Positions 52,801-61,473 of a stretch of DNA of 64,000 nucleotides are shown in pieces; position 1 is the stretch's first letter; each line of letters begins with the position of its first letter. A program made the translations under genes and the position numbers. Below the pieces are notes generated by a model that had not been told where the DNA came from, ran no database searches, and saw only the letters and a list, made by a program, of their open reading frames with translations. Origin of the DNA: Sphingomonas sp. IBVSS2 (GTDB lineage: Bacteria > Pseudomonadota > Alphaproteobacteria > Sphingomonadales > Sphingomonadaceae); NCBI RefSeq assembly GCF_002127225.1, contig NZ_NFUR01000003.1, forward strand, positions 558,001 to 622,000, written 5' to 3'.

Positions 52801-54108
52801 GGCGTTGAGACCGGAAACGCGTGCCGCCCGGGCCCTGACCGGCACCAGGATGCGCTTCGCATCCACCCGTGCCCGGCCCTCGGCATAGAGCTTCTCGGCA
52901 ACCGTCTCGCCGAAGCCGAGCGCGGCCGCGGAGAGCTTGTAATCCACCACCGGCCGATCGAACGCCCCGTCCAGCGCCAGCGAGGCGCGCACCGAGCGGC
53001 CGACCAGATTGGGTGCGACCGCCCCGGCCTTGAGCAGGATCGCATCGACCTTCAGGCCGTGGAACCGATTATGGCCGAGATCGACCTTGCCCGCCGCCTC
53101 CACCGACAGCGCGGCGGAGCGCAGCTTGACCACGCCGTCCGCGGCACGGTCCGCCCATTTCGCGTCGAGGTCGAGATCGAGCCGCGGCGCGGCCAACCGC
53201 TCCACCGGCCCCTTCATCCACAGCCCCGGGTGCAGCGGCCCGCGCAGCTGGAAGCGGCCATTGGTCGCGATCAGGTCGAGATCGGCGAGCGCGGCACCGC
53301 CCAGCGTTCCCCGGGCCTTGCCCTGCCAGCGGGCCCAATCCCCCCTGCCCGCCACCGTGAAGCCGAGCGGCGCCTCCAGCCCGGCCAGTCCGGCGACCAG
53401 CCCCTTGGCCGGCGCGTCGAGCCTCACGTCGATGTCCAGCCGGTTCCTCGCGGGCGTCGCATCGAGCCTGAGGGCCAGCCGGTCGCCCCCCGGCAGGCCC
53501 TGCGCGGCGATCGTGCCGCCGTCGAGCAGGATCTGCACGCGTCCGTCCGCGAGATGGGCGTTGCCTGCCAGCCGGCCGAGATACCGGGCGCGGCCGTCGA
53601 CTTCCCTGGCGATGTCGATCCGGGCGATGTCGAGCCTGCCCACATCGATGTTGAGATCGGGCAGCAGCGGCGCATTGGGATCGCCCGAGGGCTCGAGCGC
53701 CGGCAGGCGCAGCAGCTTCACTTCGGGGCTGGCCAGGCTGCGCACGTCCACCCGGTTGCCCAGATAGGCGAGAGGCCGCCAGTCCATCCGGATCTCCCGC
53801 GAGGAGGCGAATACGCCCTTGGCGTCGCGCACCTGCACGTTGCGCAGGATCATCGCGCCGTAGAGCGAACCGTCGATGCGGCCGATGCGGAAATTGAGGC
53901 CCGAATCCAGCGTGATCGCGGCGATCTGGTCAGCGACGAAGCGGCGGCCCGGCTGGGTGTTGAGCCCCAGCACCAGCGCGGCGATCGCCAGCACCAGGCC
54001 GGCCAGCGCGATCCCCGTCCATTTCGCCACGCCCTGCCACAAGGGCCGGCGGACGGCCGCGGCCTCGGTCTCGCCAACAGGCTCGGGCGCGGACATATCT
54101 TCCGCCAT
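49882..54108 (-). CDS. tamB: Translocation and assembly module inner-membrane protein TamB
   Basis: A 1408-residue protein with one N-terminal transmembrane anchor (WTGIALAGLVLAIAALVLGL), followed by a very long beta-rich, repetitive periplasmic part and the conserved C-terminal DUF490 domain (GTYSFASRRFDISRGTIRFQG and LSRLFFGTNVTNLS). TamB forms a hydrophobic periplasmic groove. With TamA it helps insert outer-membrane proteins and move lipids. It is directly downstream of tamA, overlapping by 1 nt. Confidence 0.95.
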   Translation of the reverse strand: MAEDMSAPEPVGETEAAAVRRPLWQGVAKWTGIALAGLVLAIAALVLGLNTQPGRRFVADQIAAITLDSGLNFRIGRIDGSLYGAMILRNVQVRDAKGVFASSREIRMDWRPLAYLGNRVDVRSLASPEVKLLRLPALEPSGDPNAPLLPDLNIDVGRLDIARIDIAREVDGRARYLGRLAGNAHLADGRVQILLDGGTIAAQGLPGGDRLALRLDATPARNRLDIDVRLDAPAKGLVAGLAGLEAPLGFTVAGRGDWARWQGKARGTLGGAALADLDLIATNGRFQLRGPLHPGLWMKGPVERLAAPRLDLDLDAKWADRAADGVVKLRSAALSVEAAGKVDLGHNRFHGLKVDAILLKAGAVAPNLVGRSVRASLALDGAFDRPVVDYKLSAAALGFGETVAEKLYAEGRARVDAKRILVPVRARAARVSGLNAAAGGLVTNLVVDGDLAISGQQLLSDNLRIRSDKIDATAIVAADIGRGRYTGALKGRVNDYRIDGVGVVDLKTDAELYAAPGGGWGIRGHIAGQSRKIFSDGAREFLGGNAVASARLVLDPKGVVSISDVKMKAPQFRVLRGSGRYDPAGPIVIDADAVSDQYGPLTARVTGTLNAPIVLLKAPRPGLGIGLVDLEARIRGRGDAWAVVANGNTDYGPFDADVLVRTGNRLAIDVNSGRFAGMDVTGKVEQTADGPFAGALAFNGSGVTGRATLSAQGKLQRADVKATAANAKIPGAAGLTIGRALIDGSIVLADTPEIHGDVQVANLRQGSFVLKTARARIAYAGGNGTAQVFANGSTGVPFQVAANARLAPDAWLVAVQGQGSGVQFRTAQPAHVAIREGVYHLLPTKVDFDKGSARVAGSYGKGMVLQARLDSLDLAVINAFVPDLGIGGTATGSLDFAQTSFEAFPSADARLEIADFTRAGLASVSTPVRVSFVGKLLPDGGDARALIRRGNATIGRVVATLSPLGPEAGPWTERMLAAPLSGGIRYNGPAAVPFSLAGLSGQQLDGPIGIAADFSGKVEEPRLTGVVRATNLHYENENFGTRLTAVQVDGTFSNDEFILNSLTAKAGDGTVSAQGRVSLSSANGYPIAITADLNNARLARSDALGATATGKISITKNPEVSRIEGRLTIPEAHYQIIRQGAAEVPELTGVRRKSATGEDQGPAPVIRRSFGDFDLNLRIDADNRLFVTGMGLESEWRTQVTVRGTTLAPDIRGTMEIVRGTYSFASRRFDISRGTIRFQGSALTNPSVDIQANTSAEGITAILTVSGTAQQPQIAFSSTPALPQEEVLSRLFFGTNVTNLSATEAIQLAAALQSLSGTGGGLNPLGQLKSATGIDRLRILGADDATGRGTALAAGKYLTNDIYVEIITDARGFTATQLEISLSRTLSLLSQAGSFGGSSVSLKYSRDY

Positions 54109-56393
54109 CAGAACGCCTGCCCGATCGAGATGTAGAGCGAGACCTTGGATTCGCCCGGCTTGCGGTTGATCGGCGTCGCCACGTCGACGCGGATCGGGCC
54201 AAAATTGGTGTAGAGCCGGCCGCCGATGCCCGCGCCGAAGCGGATGTTCTTGCCCGTGGGATAGATGCCCTCATAGACTTGGCCGGCATCGATGAAGGGC
54301 ACGATGCCGTAATTGCCGAAGCGATAGCGGGCCTCGATCGCGAATTCGTTGAAGCTGCGCCCGCCCACCGGCTTGCCGTCGGGGGAACGGGGGCCAAGCT
54401 CCTGATAGCCGAAGCCGCGCACCGATCCGCCGCCGCCCGAATAATAGCGCCGCGACGGCGGCAGGTCGTCGCGCGCGATACCCATGATCGACCCGATGCG
54501 CGCGCGCCCCGCGATCACGATGCTGCTCGATACCGGCTGATAATAGGTGCCCTCGAGCATGAAGCGCGCATAGGGCCGCGCCGCGCCGCGCACCGAGGTC
54601 TCCGGGCTGGCATTGGCCTTGATCCGGAAGCCGCGCGTCGGGTTCAGCAGATTGTCCGAGCTGTCATAGCCCAGGAACAGCGGCGCCGCCGCGATCAGCC
54701 AGGTGCCGCGATCGCGCCGGTTGCTGTTGTAGTTCCAGCGATCCTCGTTCGCGCCGACCAGTTCGGCACCATAGAAATAGGTCCAGCGCTTCTGCCAGAT
54801 CGGCGTCGAATCGCGCGAGAAGCGGAACGAGAGCGTGCCGGTATAGCTCTCGTACGCGTCATAGTCCTGGTGGTTGAGCGCGGCGGCGATCTGGAAGGTC
54901 TTGTCGCGCTGCCCGGCGTTCGAGCGGCGGAACGTCGTGCTAAGCCCCTGTTCCTGCGTGCCGAGCACGCCCGCGACGATCAGCGCGCCTTCGGGCGGGA
55001 ACAGGTTCCGGTGCGTCCAGCTGCCGGTGAGCCGGATGCCCTGGCCGGTGGAATAGCCCAGCTCCGCCGCCAGCGTGCGCGGGCGGCCGGGATTCTGGCG
55101 GACGAGCAGGTCGACGACCTCGGTGTCGTCCGGCCCCGCCTGGCCCGTGCGCACGGGCTCGACCGATACGGTGGAGAACAGGCTGGTCGCGATCATCGCC
55201 TCGCGCAGATCGTCGACGGCGCGGATGTCGTAGAGCGCGCCCGGCTTGTAGCGGCGCAGCACCCGGATGTGATCCGCATCGAACGCCGGCTGGCGCACGC
55301 GGCGCCGGCGCTCCTGCCGTCGCTCGCTGCGGCTCGCGCGCTCGCCCCGTCGCGCGCCGGAATCGCCCCCGACCTCGGTACGGATATCGCCGAACACCGC
55401 GCGCGGCCCCAGCTCGATCGGCAGCGTATAGTCGCCGACATGGGTTTCCGCATCGAGCAGGATGTCGCGCTGCCCGACCTTGACGAAGGGATAGCCCTGT
55501 TGCGGCAGCCGCAGCGCCACATTCGCTTCGGCGCCCTGGACGCGCTCGGCTTCGATCGGATCGCCGGGATTGAGATTGAGTTCGTCGAGCAGCAGCCCCG
55601 GCGGCACGGTGGGATCGCTCGCCACCTTCACGTCGCCCAGGCGATAGAGCGGCCCGGCCGTCGCACTGATCGTCGCGCGTACCGTGCCCGGAGTCTGGGG
55701 GTTCTGGTCGACGGTCGAGACCGCGGTGGCATCGTAATAGCCGCGCGACTGCAGCAGGCGGACCGCGAGGCGCTCGTCTTCCCGCGCGCGGGCCGCGACC
55801 ATCGCGGTGTTCGCCGCGCGCCCGCCGCCATTCTTCAATGCGGAGAGATCCTCGAACAGCCCCGCGAGGCCAACGGCGGAAAGCCCTTCCTCATGCGTGG
55901 TGTAGCGGATCGTCACCGACTTCTTGTCGGCGACCTTGTCCTCCACCGGCGGCTCGACCCTGAACTCGGAAAGCGGCGGCAGCGGGCGGGCGAATTCGGG
56001 ATCCTCCGCGGGCGCCGCCGCGAAACTCTCCTCGGCCTGTTCCCGCACCTGCTGCGCGGCCTGTCCCTGGGTGGCCGGGGCCGGCCTGGGCGTGGGCGAG
56101 CCGGTGGGCGACGGCATCGCCTCCAGCGGGGCGTTGATGTCGCCCTCGATCTTCGGCATCGCCGCTTCGAACTGGGCATCGGGAACGATCGGGCTCTCGT
56201 CGACCGGCGCCACGTGCACCGTACCGTCCTGTGCAGACACAGGCGCCGGCGCCGCGGAGGGCGCAGGCGCGGGACCGGAGGGCGGTGCACCCTGCCCCGG
56301 CTTGGGGTCCGAGATCTGCGCATGCGCCAACCCCGGCACGCATGCCGTGCCGGCGAGCGCCGCCAGCCAAATCCGCTTCACCCCTCTACGCAA
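54108..56393 (-). CDS. tamA: Autotransporter assembly outer-membrane protein TamA
   Basis: A 761-residue BamA/Omp85-type protein. The signal peptide ends AHA at 23-25. A Pro- and Ala-rich region (28-140) precedes POTRA domains at about 160-430, and a C-terminal 16-strand barrel follows. The barrel contains the diagnostic VRGFGYQELGPR segment and ends in Phe (SIGQAF). An Arg-rich stretch at residues 343-368 (about 13 Arg in 26 residues) interrupts the POTRA region and looks like an insertion. The start is TTG at 56,393, with AGGGAG 4 nt upstream. It works with TamB, immediately downstream. Confidence 0.94.
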   Translation of the reverse strand: MRRGVKRIWLAALAGTACVPGLAHAQISDPKPGQGAPPSGPAPAPSAAPAPVSAQDGTVHVAPVDESPIVPDAQFEAAMPKIEGDINAPLEAMPSPTGSPTPRPAPATQGQAAQQVREQAEESFAAAPAEDPEFARPLPPLSEFRVEPPVEDKVADKKSVTIRYTTHEEGLSAVGLAGLFEDLSALKNGGGRAANTAMVAARAREDERLAVRLLQSRGYYDATAVSTVDQNPQTPGTVRATISATAGPLYRLGDVKVASDPTVPPGLLLDELNLNPGDPIEAERVQGAEANVALRLPQQGYPFVKVGQRDILLDAETHVGDYTLPIELGPRAVFGDIRTEVGGDSGARRGERASRSERRQERRRRVRQPAFDADHIRVLRRYKPGALYDIRAVDDLREAMIATSLFSTVSVEPVRTGQAGPDDTEVVDLLVRQNPGRPRTLAAELGYSTGQGIRLTGSWTHRNLFPPEGALIVAGVLGTQEQGLSTTFRRSNAGQRDKTFQIAAALNHQDYDAYESYTGTLSFRFSRDSTPIWQKRWTYFYGAELVGANEDRWNYNSNRRDRGTWLIAAAPLFLGYDSSDNLLNPTRGFRIKANASPETSVRGAARPYARFMLEGTYYQPVSSSIVIAGRARIGSIMGIARDDLPPSRRYYSGGGGSVRGFGYQELGPRSPDGKPVGGRSFNEFAIEARYRFGNYGIVPFIDAGQVYEGIYPTGKNIRFGAGIGGRLYTNFGPIRVDVATPINRKPGESKVSLYISIGQAF

Positions 56394-56491
56394 CTGGCTC
56401 CCTTTCGAGCCGCATTCCTAGACCGGCCCTCTCGCCAGCGTAACGACCCAAATGCGCTTTGGGTCCGCACTTTTACGAAAGCCCAGGGATT

Positions 56492-58525
56492 TCAGCGCGC
56501 TATCGTCTTCGCTTCGGCACGAAACCTGTGGAGAAGTGGTTCGGTATAGCCATTTGGCTGCGCCAGCCCCTCGAAGATCAGCGCCCGCGCCGCCTGGAAG
56601 GCAAGGCTCGTCGCTTCGTTGCCCGCCATCGGCCGGTAAAGCGGGTCGCCGGCATTCTGCGCATCGACCTTCGCCGCCATCCGCCGGAGCGCCGCGTCGA
56701 TGTCGTCGGCGCGCGCCACGCCGTGGAGCAGCCAGTTGGCCATGTGCTGCGAGGAGATGCGCAAGGTGGCGCGATCCTCCATCAGGCCGATGTCATGAAT
56801 GTCCGGCACCTTGGAGCAGCCGACGCCCTGGTCGATCCAGCGCACGACATAGCCGAGGATGCCCTGGGCATTGTTGTCGAGCTCGCGCGCGACTTCCTCG
56901 CTCGACCAGTTGCGCCCCGGTGCCAGCGGCACCGTTAGCAGCGGCGCCAGGCCGGGGATCGCCTCGCCGACGATCTCGCGCTGGCGGGCGAACACGTCGA
57001 CCTGGTGATAGTGGAGCGCGTGCAGCGTCGCGGCGGTCGGGCTCGGCACCCAGGCGGTGTTCGCGCCGCTCATCGGATGCGCGATCTTCTGCGCGAGCAT
57101 ATCCGCCATCCGGTCGGGCGCTGCCCACATGCCCTTGCCGATCTGCGCCTTGCCCGAAAGACCGCAGGCCAGGCCGATGCGGACGTTGCGGTCCTCATAG
57201 GCCCTGATCCATTCGGCGCTCTTCATCTCGCCCTTGGGCACCATCGGCCCGGCACGCATGCCGGTATGGATCTCGTCGCCGGTGCGATCGAGAAAGCCGG
57301 TGTTGATGAACACGATCCGGTCGCGCACGGCATGGATGCAGGCGGCGAGATTGGCCGAGGTCCGCCGCTCCTCGTCCATCACGCCCACCTTGATCGTGTG
57401 GCGGGGCAGCACGAGCAAATCCTCGACCGCGTCGAACAGCCGGTCGGTGAAGCCGCATTCCTCGGGCCCGTGCATCTTGGGCTTCACGATGTAGATCGAG
57501 CCGGTCCGGCTGTTGCGATACTGGCCGAGGCCACGCAGGTCGTAGAGCGCGATGGTGCTGGTCAGGATCGCATCGAGCACGCCTTCGGGCGCCTCGCCGC
57601 CGTCCGGCAGGCGCACCGCCGGCGTGGTCATCAGATGCCCGACATTGCGGACGAACAGCAGCGCGCGGCCCGGCAGCGCGCCGCGATCCGGGGCGAGCCG
57701 CCGGGTAAGCGCCTGCCCCCCCTTGTCGAAACGCTCCTCCAGGTCGCCGCGCATCAGCCCCAGCCAATTGGCATAGGCTGCCACCTTGTCCTCGGCATCG
57801 ACCGCCGCGATCGAATCCTCCAGGTCGACGATGGTGGTCAGCGCCGCCTCGAGCAGCACGTCGGCGATCCCCGCCGGATCGTCGCGCCCGATCGGATGCG
57901 CGTGATCCACGATCACTTCGATGTGCAGCCCGTGGTGCCGGAACAGCCAGGGCCCGACCTGTTGTGCCGGATCGGCGAGCACCGGCGCCTCCGCCAGCGT
58001 GGCCCAGCTCCCGCTCGCCAGCGGCACCGCCGCATCGAGGAACGCCTTGGCACGGGCGATCACCTGCGCCCCGCGTTCCGGATCATAGCCGCCCGGCCTG
58101 GCCGCTCCCGGCAGCGCATCGGTGCCGTAGAGCGCGTCGTACAGGCTGCCCCAGCGCGCATTGGCGGCGTTGAGCACGAAACGCGCGTTGAGCGCGGGCA
58201 CCACCAGCTGCGGCCCGGCCATATGAGCGATCTCGGCGTCGACGTTGCGCGTGCCGATCTCGAACGGCGCGGGCGGGTCGACCAGATAGCCGATCTCGCG
58301 CAGGAACGCCGCGTCCCCCGCGCGCGCCGGCGCCGCGTCGATCGCCGCCTGCAGCGCGTCCCGCTTCGCCAGCAGCGCGCGATTCTCGGGCGCGAACCGC
58401 GCGAAGATCTCCGCCACGCCCGCCCACCAGCCGGCCGCCTCGATGTCGAGTCCCGGCAGCACGCGCTCCTCGACGAAGCGCGCGAGCGGCTCGGCGACGG
58501 ACAGGCCGGAACGAATGACGGTCAT
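56492..58525 (-). CDS. glcB: Malate synthase G
   Basis: A 677-residue malate synthase of the G type, which condenses glyoxylate with acetyl-CoA to malate. The catalytic regions are visible as [14 protein letters not shown], the acid-binding [14 protein letters not shown], and [22 protein letters not shown], which is diagnostic of type G. It is a little shorter than E. coli GlcB (723). No isocitrate lyase or glycolate oxidase genes are in the window. The MarR regulator gene is 77 nt upstream and reads in the same direction, so they may share a transcript. Confidence 0.95.
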   Translation of the reverse strand: MTVIRSGLSVAEPLARFVEERVLPGLDIEAAGWWAGVAEIFARFAPENRALLAKRDALQAAIDAAPARAGDAAFLREIGYLVDPPAPFEIGTRNVDAEIAHMAGPQLVVPALNARFVLNAANARWGSLYDALYGTDALPGAARPGGYDPERGAQVIARAKAFLDAAVPLASGSWATLAEAPVLADPAQQVGPWLFRHHGLHIEVIVDHAHPIGRDDPAGIADVLLEAALTTIVDLEDSIAAVDAEDKVAAYANWLGLMRGDLEERFDKGGQALTRRLAPDRGALPGRALLFVRNVGHLMTTPAVRLPDGGEAPEGVLDAILTSTIALYDLRGLGQYRNSRTGSIYIVKPKMHGPEECGFTDRLFDAVEDLLVLPRHTIKVGVMDEERRTSANLAACIHAVRDRIVFINTGFLDRTGDEIHTGMRAGPMVPKGEMKSAEWIRAYEDRNVRIGLACGLSGKAQIGKGMWAAPDRMADMLAQKIAHPMSGANTAWVPSPTAATLHALHYHQVDVFARQREIVGEAIPGLAPLLTVPLAPGRNWSSEEVARELDNNAQGILGYVVRWIDQGVGCSKVPDIHDIGLMEDRATLRISSQHMANWLLHGVARADDIDAALRRMAAKVDAQNAGDPLYRPMAGNEATSLAFQAARALIFEGLAQPNGYTEPLLHRFRAEAKTIAR

Positions 58526-58602
58526 GAAAAATCCTCCTGCGGCACGGTTCTGCGGTCGCCTGGGGAGGGCATGCCCCGCTTAGGCGATAGCCGGGCCCGG
58601 GA

Positions 58603-59052
58603 TCAAGGCCTGTCCTCGAGCGCTTCCACCGCGGCTTCGATCCGGTCCAGCATCTGCCTGAGCTGCATGCGCTCCTCGCGGGTGAAATCGGCGAAGACCC
58701 GGCGCTCCAGCTCGATCGCCTTGGGCGCGACTTCCTCGTACAATTCCCAGCCCGCCTTGCTGAGCGTCAGCAGGTGCGAGCGCTGGTCGCCCGGATTGCT
58801 CGCGCGGCTGATCAGCCCCCGCTCGGACAGCGCGATCGCGGCGCGGCTGACCGTCACCTTGTCCATGCGCGTGCGGCCGCACAGCGCCTGCTGGCTCATC
58901 GCCCCGCCCTCGGCGAGAATGGTGACCAGGCGCCATTCCGGAATCTTCAGGCCGAACAGCGCGCGATAGGCGCTCGCCACCGCATCCGACACCGCGTTCG
59001 AGGCGATCGACAGGCGATAGGGCAGGAAATCGTCGAGCTTCAGGGCCGTCAT
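58603..59052 (-). CDS. MarR family transcriptional regulator
   Basis: A 149-residue winged helix protein. The DNA-binding region reads MSQQALCGRTRMDKVTVSRAAIALSERGLISR, followed by the wing NPGDQRSHLLTLSKAG. MarR proteins bind as dimers to palindromes, often upstream of their own gene. A matching inverted repeat at 59,084-59,108 fits this. The ATG at 59,052 begins MTALKLDDFL. The longer ORF upstream starts within that operator and is unlikely. The regulated genes could be glcB downstream, or an opposite-strand transcript. The inducer is unknown. Confidence 0.9.
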   Translation of the reverse strand: MTALKLDDFLPYRLSIASNAVSDAVASAYRALFGLKIPEWRLVTILAEGGAMSQQALCGRTRMDKVTVSRAAIALSERGLISRASNPGDQRSHLLTLSKAGWELYEEVAPKAIELERRVFADFTREERMQLRQMLDRIEAAVEALEDRP

Positions 59053-59083
59053 TCCGTCACCCTGCGCAGCAATTCCGGCACAC

Positions 59084-59108
59084 GCAACTGACAACGTTGG
59101 ACAGTTGC
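59084..59108. promoter_or_regulatory. Palindrome upstream of marR
   Basis: Arms GCAACTG (59,084-59,090) and CAGTTGC (59,102-59,108) flank a central palindrome CAACGTTG (59,092-59,099). It lies 32-56 nt upstream of the MarR start. A second, shorter one, TGATA-TCGT-TATCA, is at 59,120-59,133. Confidence 0.6.
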
Positions 59109-59131
59109 AATTTCTGCAATGATATCGTTAT

Positions 59132-59237
59132 CACTTCGCACTTGCGATATTTCCCGCTGCGATGCACAAAGATCGGGCCTTTCAGGCATCCTCTCCTAAG
59201 ACTTTCACGGCCGTCCTTCGGGGCGGCCTTTTTTTTT
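59132..59237 (+). ncRNA. Candidate small RNA with UUCG-loop terminator
   Basis: A plus-strand transcript is suggested because a strong intrinsic terminator points right with no plus-strand gene before it. A weak promoter-like pair, TTGGAC (59,097-59,102) and TGATAT (59,120-59,125), would give a start near 59,132. The region contains a C/U-rich CTCTCC stretch that could pair with Shine-Dalgarno sequences. Start, extent and expression are inferred. Confidence 0.35.
59209..59237 (+). terminator. Rho-independent terminator on the plus strand
   Basis: GGCCGTCC pairs with GGGCGGCC (one G-T pair) around a TTCG tetraloop, followed by nine T residues. This is a classic strong terminator. It works only on the plus strand; the minus strand has no T tail after the stem. 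Confidence 0.8.
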
Positions 59238-59278
59238 GCCCGGCCGATCCGCACGCTGGCGGCGGGCATCGAGCACAC

Positions 59279-60691
59279 TCACTTCATCTGCCGCCTGATC
59301 GTTGCCTGTGTCGCCTTGCCATAGGGTGGCTTCATGCCCGCCAGCTTGGCCACGTCGATTCGCGGCTGGCTGTACACTGCCTTGGCATGGCTGAACGTCC
59401 GGAAGCCGATCTCGCCATGATAGGCGCCCATGCCCGACGGGCCGATGCCGCCGAACGGCAGCTCTTCCTGGCTGACATGGAAGATCACGTCGTTCACCGT
59501 CACCCCGCCGGAGATCGTCCGGTCGAGCATTTGGCGTCGCTCGGTCCGGTCGCTTCCGAAATAATAGAGCGCGAGCGGCCGGTCGCGGCGGTTCACTTCG
59601 CCGATCGCGTCCTCGATGCGCGCATAGCTGCGCACGGGCAGCACCGGCCCGAAAATCTCTTCCTGCATCACCAGCATGTCGTCGGTGGGGTTGCGGATGA
59701 TGTGCAGCGGCAGCTTGCGGGCATTGGCGCCGGCGAAGTCCTCGTTCGCCGGGTTCACCATGATCACCTCGGCTCCCTTGGCCCGGGCATCGTCGATCCA
59801 GCCGGTGAGGCGCTGATAGTGCCGGTCGTTGATCACCGCGGTATAGTCCGGGTTCGACAGCAGGGCGGGATACATGCGCGAGGCTGCCGCGACGAGGCCG
59901 TCCACCACCGCGGCTTCCTTCTCCTCGGGCACCAGCATGTAGTCGGGCGCAAGGCAGATCTGCCCCGCATTGAGCATCTTGCCCAGCGCCACGCGCTCGG
60001 CCGCCTGCGCGATGTCCGCCGAGCGCCCCACCACCACCGGCGACTTGCCGCCCAGCTCCAGCGTCACCGGCGTGAGATTGTCGGCGGCGGCATGCAGGAT
60101 GTGCCGCGCGATGCCGGTCGCGCCGGTGAACAGCAGATGGTCGAACGGCATTTCGGCGAACGCCCTGCCCGCCTCCGGCCCGCCGGCGACGAAGGCCAGC
60201 TCGGCGGGATCGAAATAGCGCCCCGCCAGCTCCGCCATCAGTGCCGAGACCATGGGCGTATATTCGCTGGTCTTCACCATCGCGCGATTGCCCGCCGCGA
60301 AGACGCCGGCGAGCGGGCTCATCACCAGCTGCACCGGGAAATTCCACGGCGCGATGATCCCCACCACGCCCTTGGGCTGATATTCGATGCGCCCGCGCGC
60401 GCCCAGCAGCCCCAGCGGGAACAGCACCGGCCTGCGCGCGGGCCGCGACCAGCGCGCCATATGCTTCAGCGCGTGCCGCAACGGCCCTACCGAGGCGGCG
60501 ATGTCGGTGATCATCGACTGGTCCCGGCTGCGATGGCCGAAATCCTCGCTCAGGGCATCGCACAGCTGCCCGGCATTGTCGGCGATCATCGCGACCGCGC
60601 GCTGCAGCCGGTCGCGGCGCGCATCGAGCGATACCGGCAGCTCGGCCATGAAGGCCGTGCGCTGGGCGTCGAGCAGGTCGCGCATGCTCAT
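59279..60691 (-). CDS. Coniferyl-aldehyde-type dehydrogenase
   Basis: A 470-residue NAD(P)-dependent aldehyde dehydrogenase. The catalytic Cys is in NAGQICLAPDYMLV, the base Glu in LELGGKSP, and APWNFPVQL is the cofactor-binding start. The sequence looks like coniferyl aldehyde dehydrogenase (CalB), which oxidises lignin-derived aldehydes to acids. Other class-3-like substrates such as fatty aldehydes are possible. SIMPL protein overlaps its start by 4 nt, so they form a small operon. There is no catabolic gene cluster around it. Confidence 0.85.
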   Translation of the reverse strand: MSMRDLLDAQRTAFMAELPVSLDARRDRLQRAVAMIADNAGQLCDALSEDFGHRSRDQSMITDIAASVGPLRHALKHMARWSRPARRPVLFPLGLLGARGRIEYQPKGVVGIIAPWNFPVQLVMSPLAGVFAAGNRAMVKTSEYTPMVSALMAELAGRYFDPAELAFVAGGPEAGRAFAEMPFDHLLFTGATGIARHILHAAADNLTPVTLELGGKSPVVVGRSADIAQAAERVALGKMLNAGQICLAPDYMLVPEEKEAAVVDGLVAAASRMYPALLSNPDYTAVINDRHYQRLTGWIDDARAKGAEVIMVNPANEDFAGANARKLPLHIIRNPTDDMLVMQEEIFGPVLPVRSYARIEDAIGEVNRRDRPLALYYFGSDRTERRQMLDRTISGGVTVNDVIFHVSQEELPFGGIGPSGMGAYHGEIGFRTFSHAKAVYSQPRIDVAKLAGMKPPYGKATQATIRRQMK

Positions 60692-61443
60692 CGCTGCACC
60701 TCGAAGCTCAGCGCCAGCCGCGCGCTGGTCACCACTGCCTTGGGCGAGACTTCGATCGTCACCGGCTCCCGCAGGCGGCTGAGCCCGCCCGACATGTACT
60801 CGAAGCCGATCCCGTCCATCGACACCACCCGCGCATCATTGTCGGAAACACGAAGCAGGCGCCCGAGCCTGACGCCGGAAGCCGCGGCAATCGCCTCGGC
60901 CGCCGCCGTGCCATTCGCCACGGCGGCCGCCACCGCCCGCTTCTGGGCAGTGCGCGTATCCAGGATGCCGAAGCTTTCCAGTTTCACGCCGCTCGCGCCT
61001 TCCCGCGCCGCCAGCCCGGTCAGCGTGCCCGCCTTGTCCGCCGGCATCGCAGTCACCGTGACTTCCATGTCGGCGACATAACCCAGGATCGCGCACGGTC
61101 CGGCGGAGAGCCGCGGCGCATCATAGCGATCGTCGTTCCGGCACTCCTTCCCGCGCACCTCGGCGATGCCGAGGTCGCCGGTACGGATATCGAGCTTCAC
61201 GCCCGCGAGGCCGGCCAGCGCCTTCTCGATCCCCGCCTTGCTGGCGACCAGCGCCCGGCTTGCATCGTCGGGCTTCACGCCTTCTCCGCGCACGTGATAG
61301 GTGATCGTCGCAATCTCGGGCGCCGTTTCCACCGTTCCGGTCGCGACCACCTGGATCGTGTCGGGCTCGCGGTCCTGCGCGGCCGCGCCGTGTCCGATCA
61401 TCGCGCCCAGCACCACGCCCGCACCCAGCATCAAGCTCCGCAT
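60688..61443 (-). CDS. SIMPL domain-containing protein (DUF541)
   Basis: A 251-residue periplasmic protein. The signal peptide MRSLMLGAGVVLGAMIGHGAAAQ is cleaved near residue 22. The rest starts with IQVVATGTVETAPEIATITYHV, the SIMPL/DUF541 pattern, and ends with VSPKAVVTSARLALSFEVQR. Family members are oligomeric periplasmic proteins, with E. coli YggE linked to oxidative stress. The downstream aldehyde dehydrogenase overlaps by ATGA. Confidence 0.87.
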   Translation of the reverse strand: MRSLMLGAGVVLGAMIGHGAAAQDREPDTIQVVATGTVETAPEIATITYHVRGEGVKPDDASRALVASKAGIEKALAGLAGVKLDIRTGDLGIAEVRGKECRNDDRYDAPRLSAGPCAILGYVADMEVTVTAMPADKAGTLTGLAAREGASGVKLESFGILDTRTAQKRAVAAAVANGTAAAEAIAAASGVRLGRLLRVSDNDARVVSMDGIGFEYMSGGLSRLREPVTIEVSPKAVVTSARLALSFEVQR

Positions 61444-61473
61444 GCCGATTCCCCTGCCTGTCCGGAGCCGAGC

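Noticed and set aside
59097..59324. A 75-residue plus-strand ORF across the marR upstream region
   Set aside because: It starts at a TTG with no ribosome-binding site and runs through the strong terminator, so the small-RNA reading is preferred.
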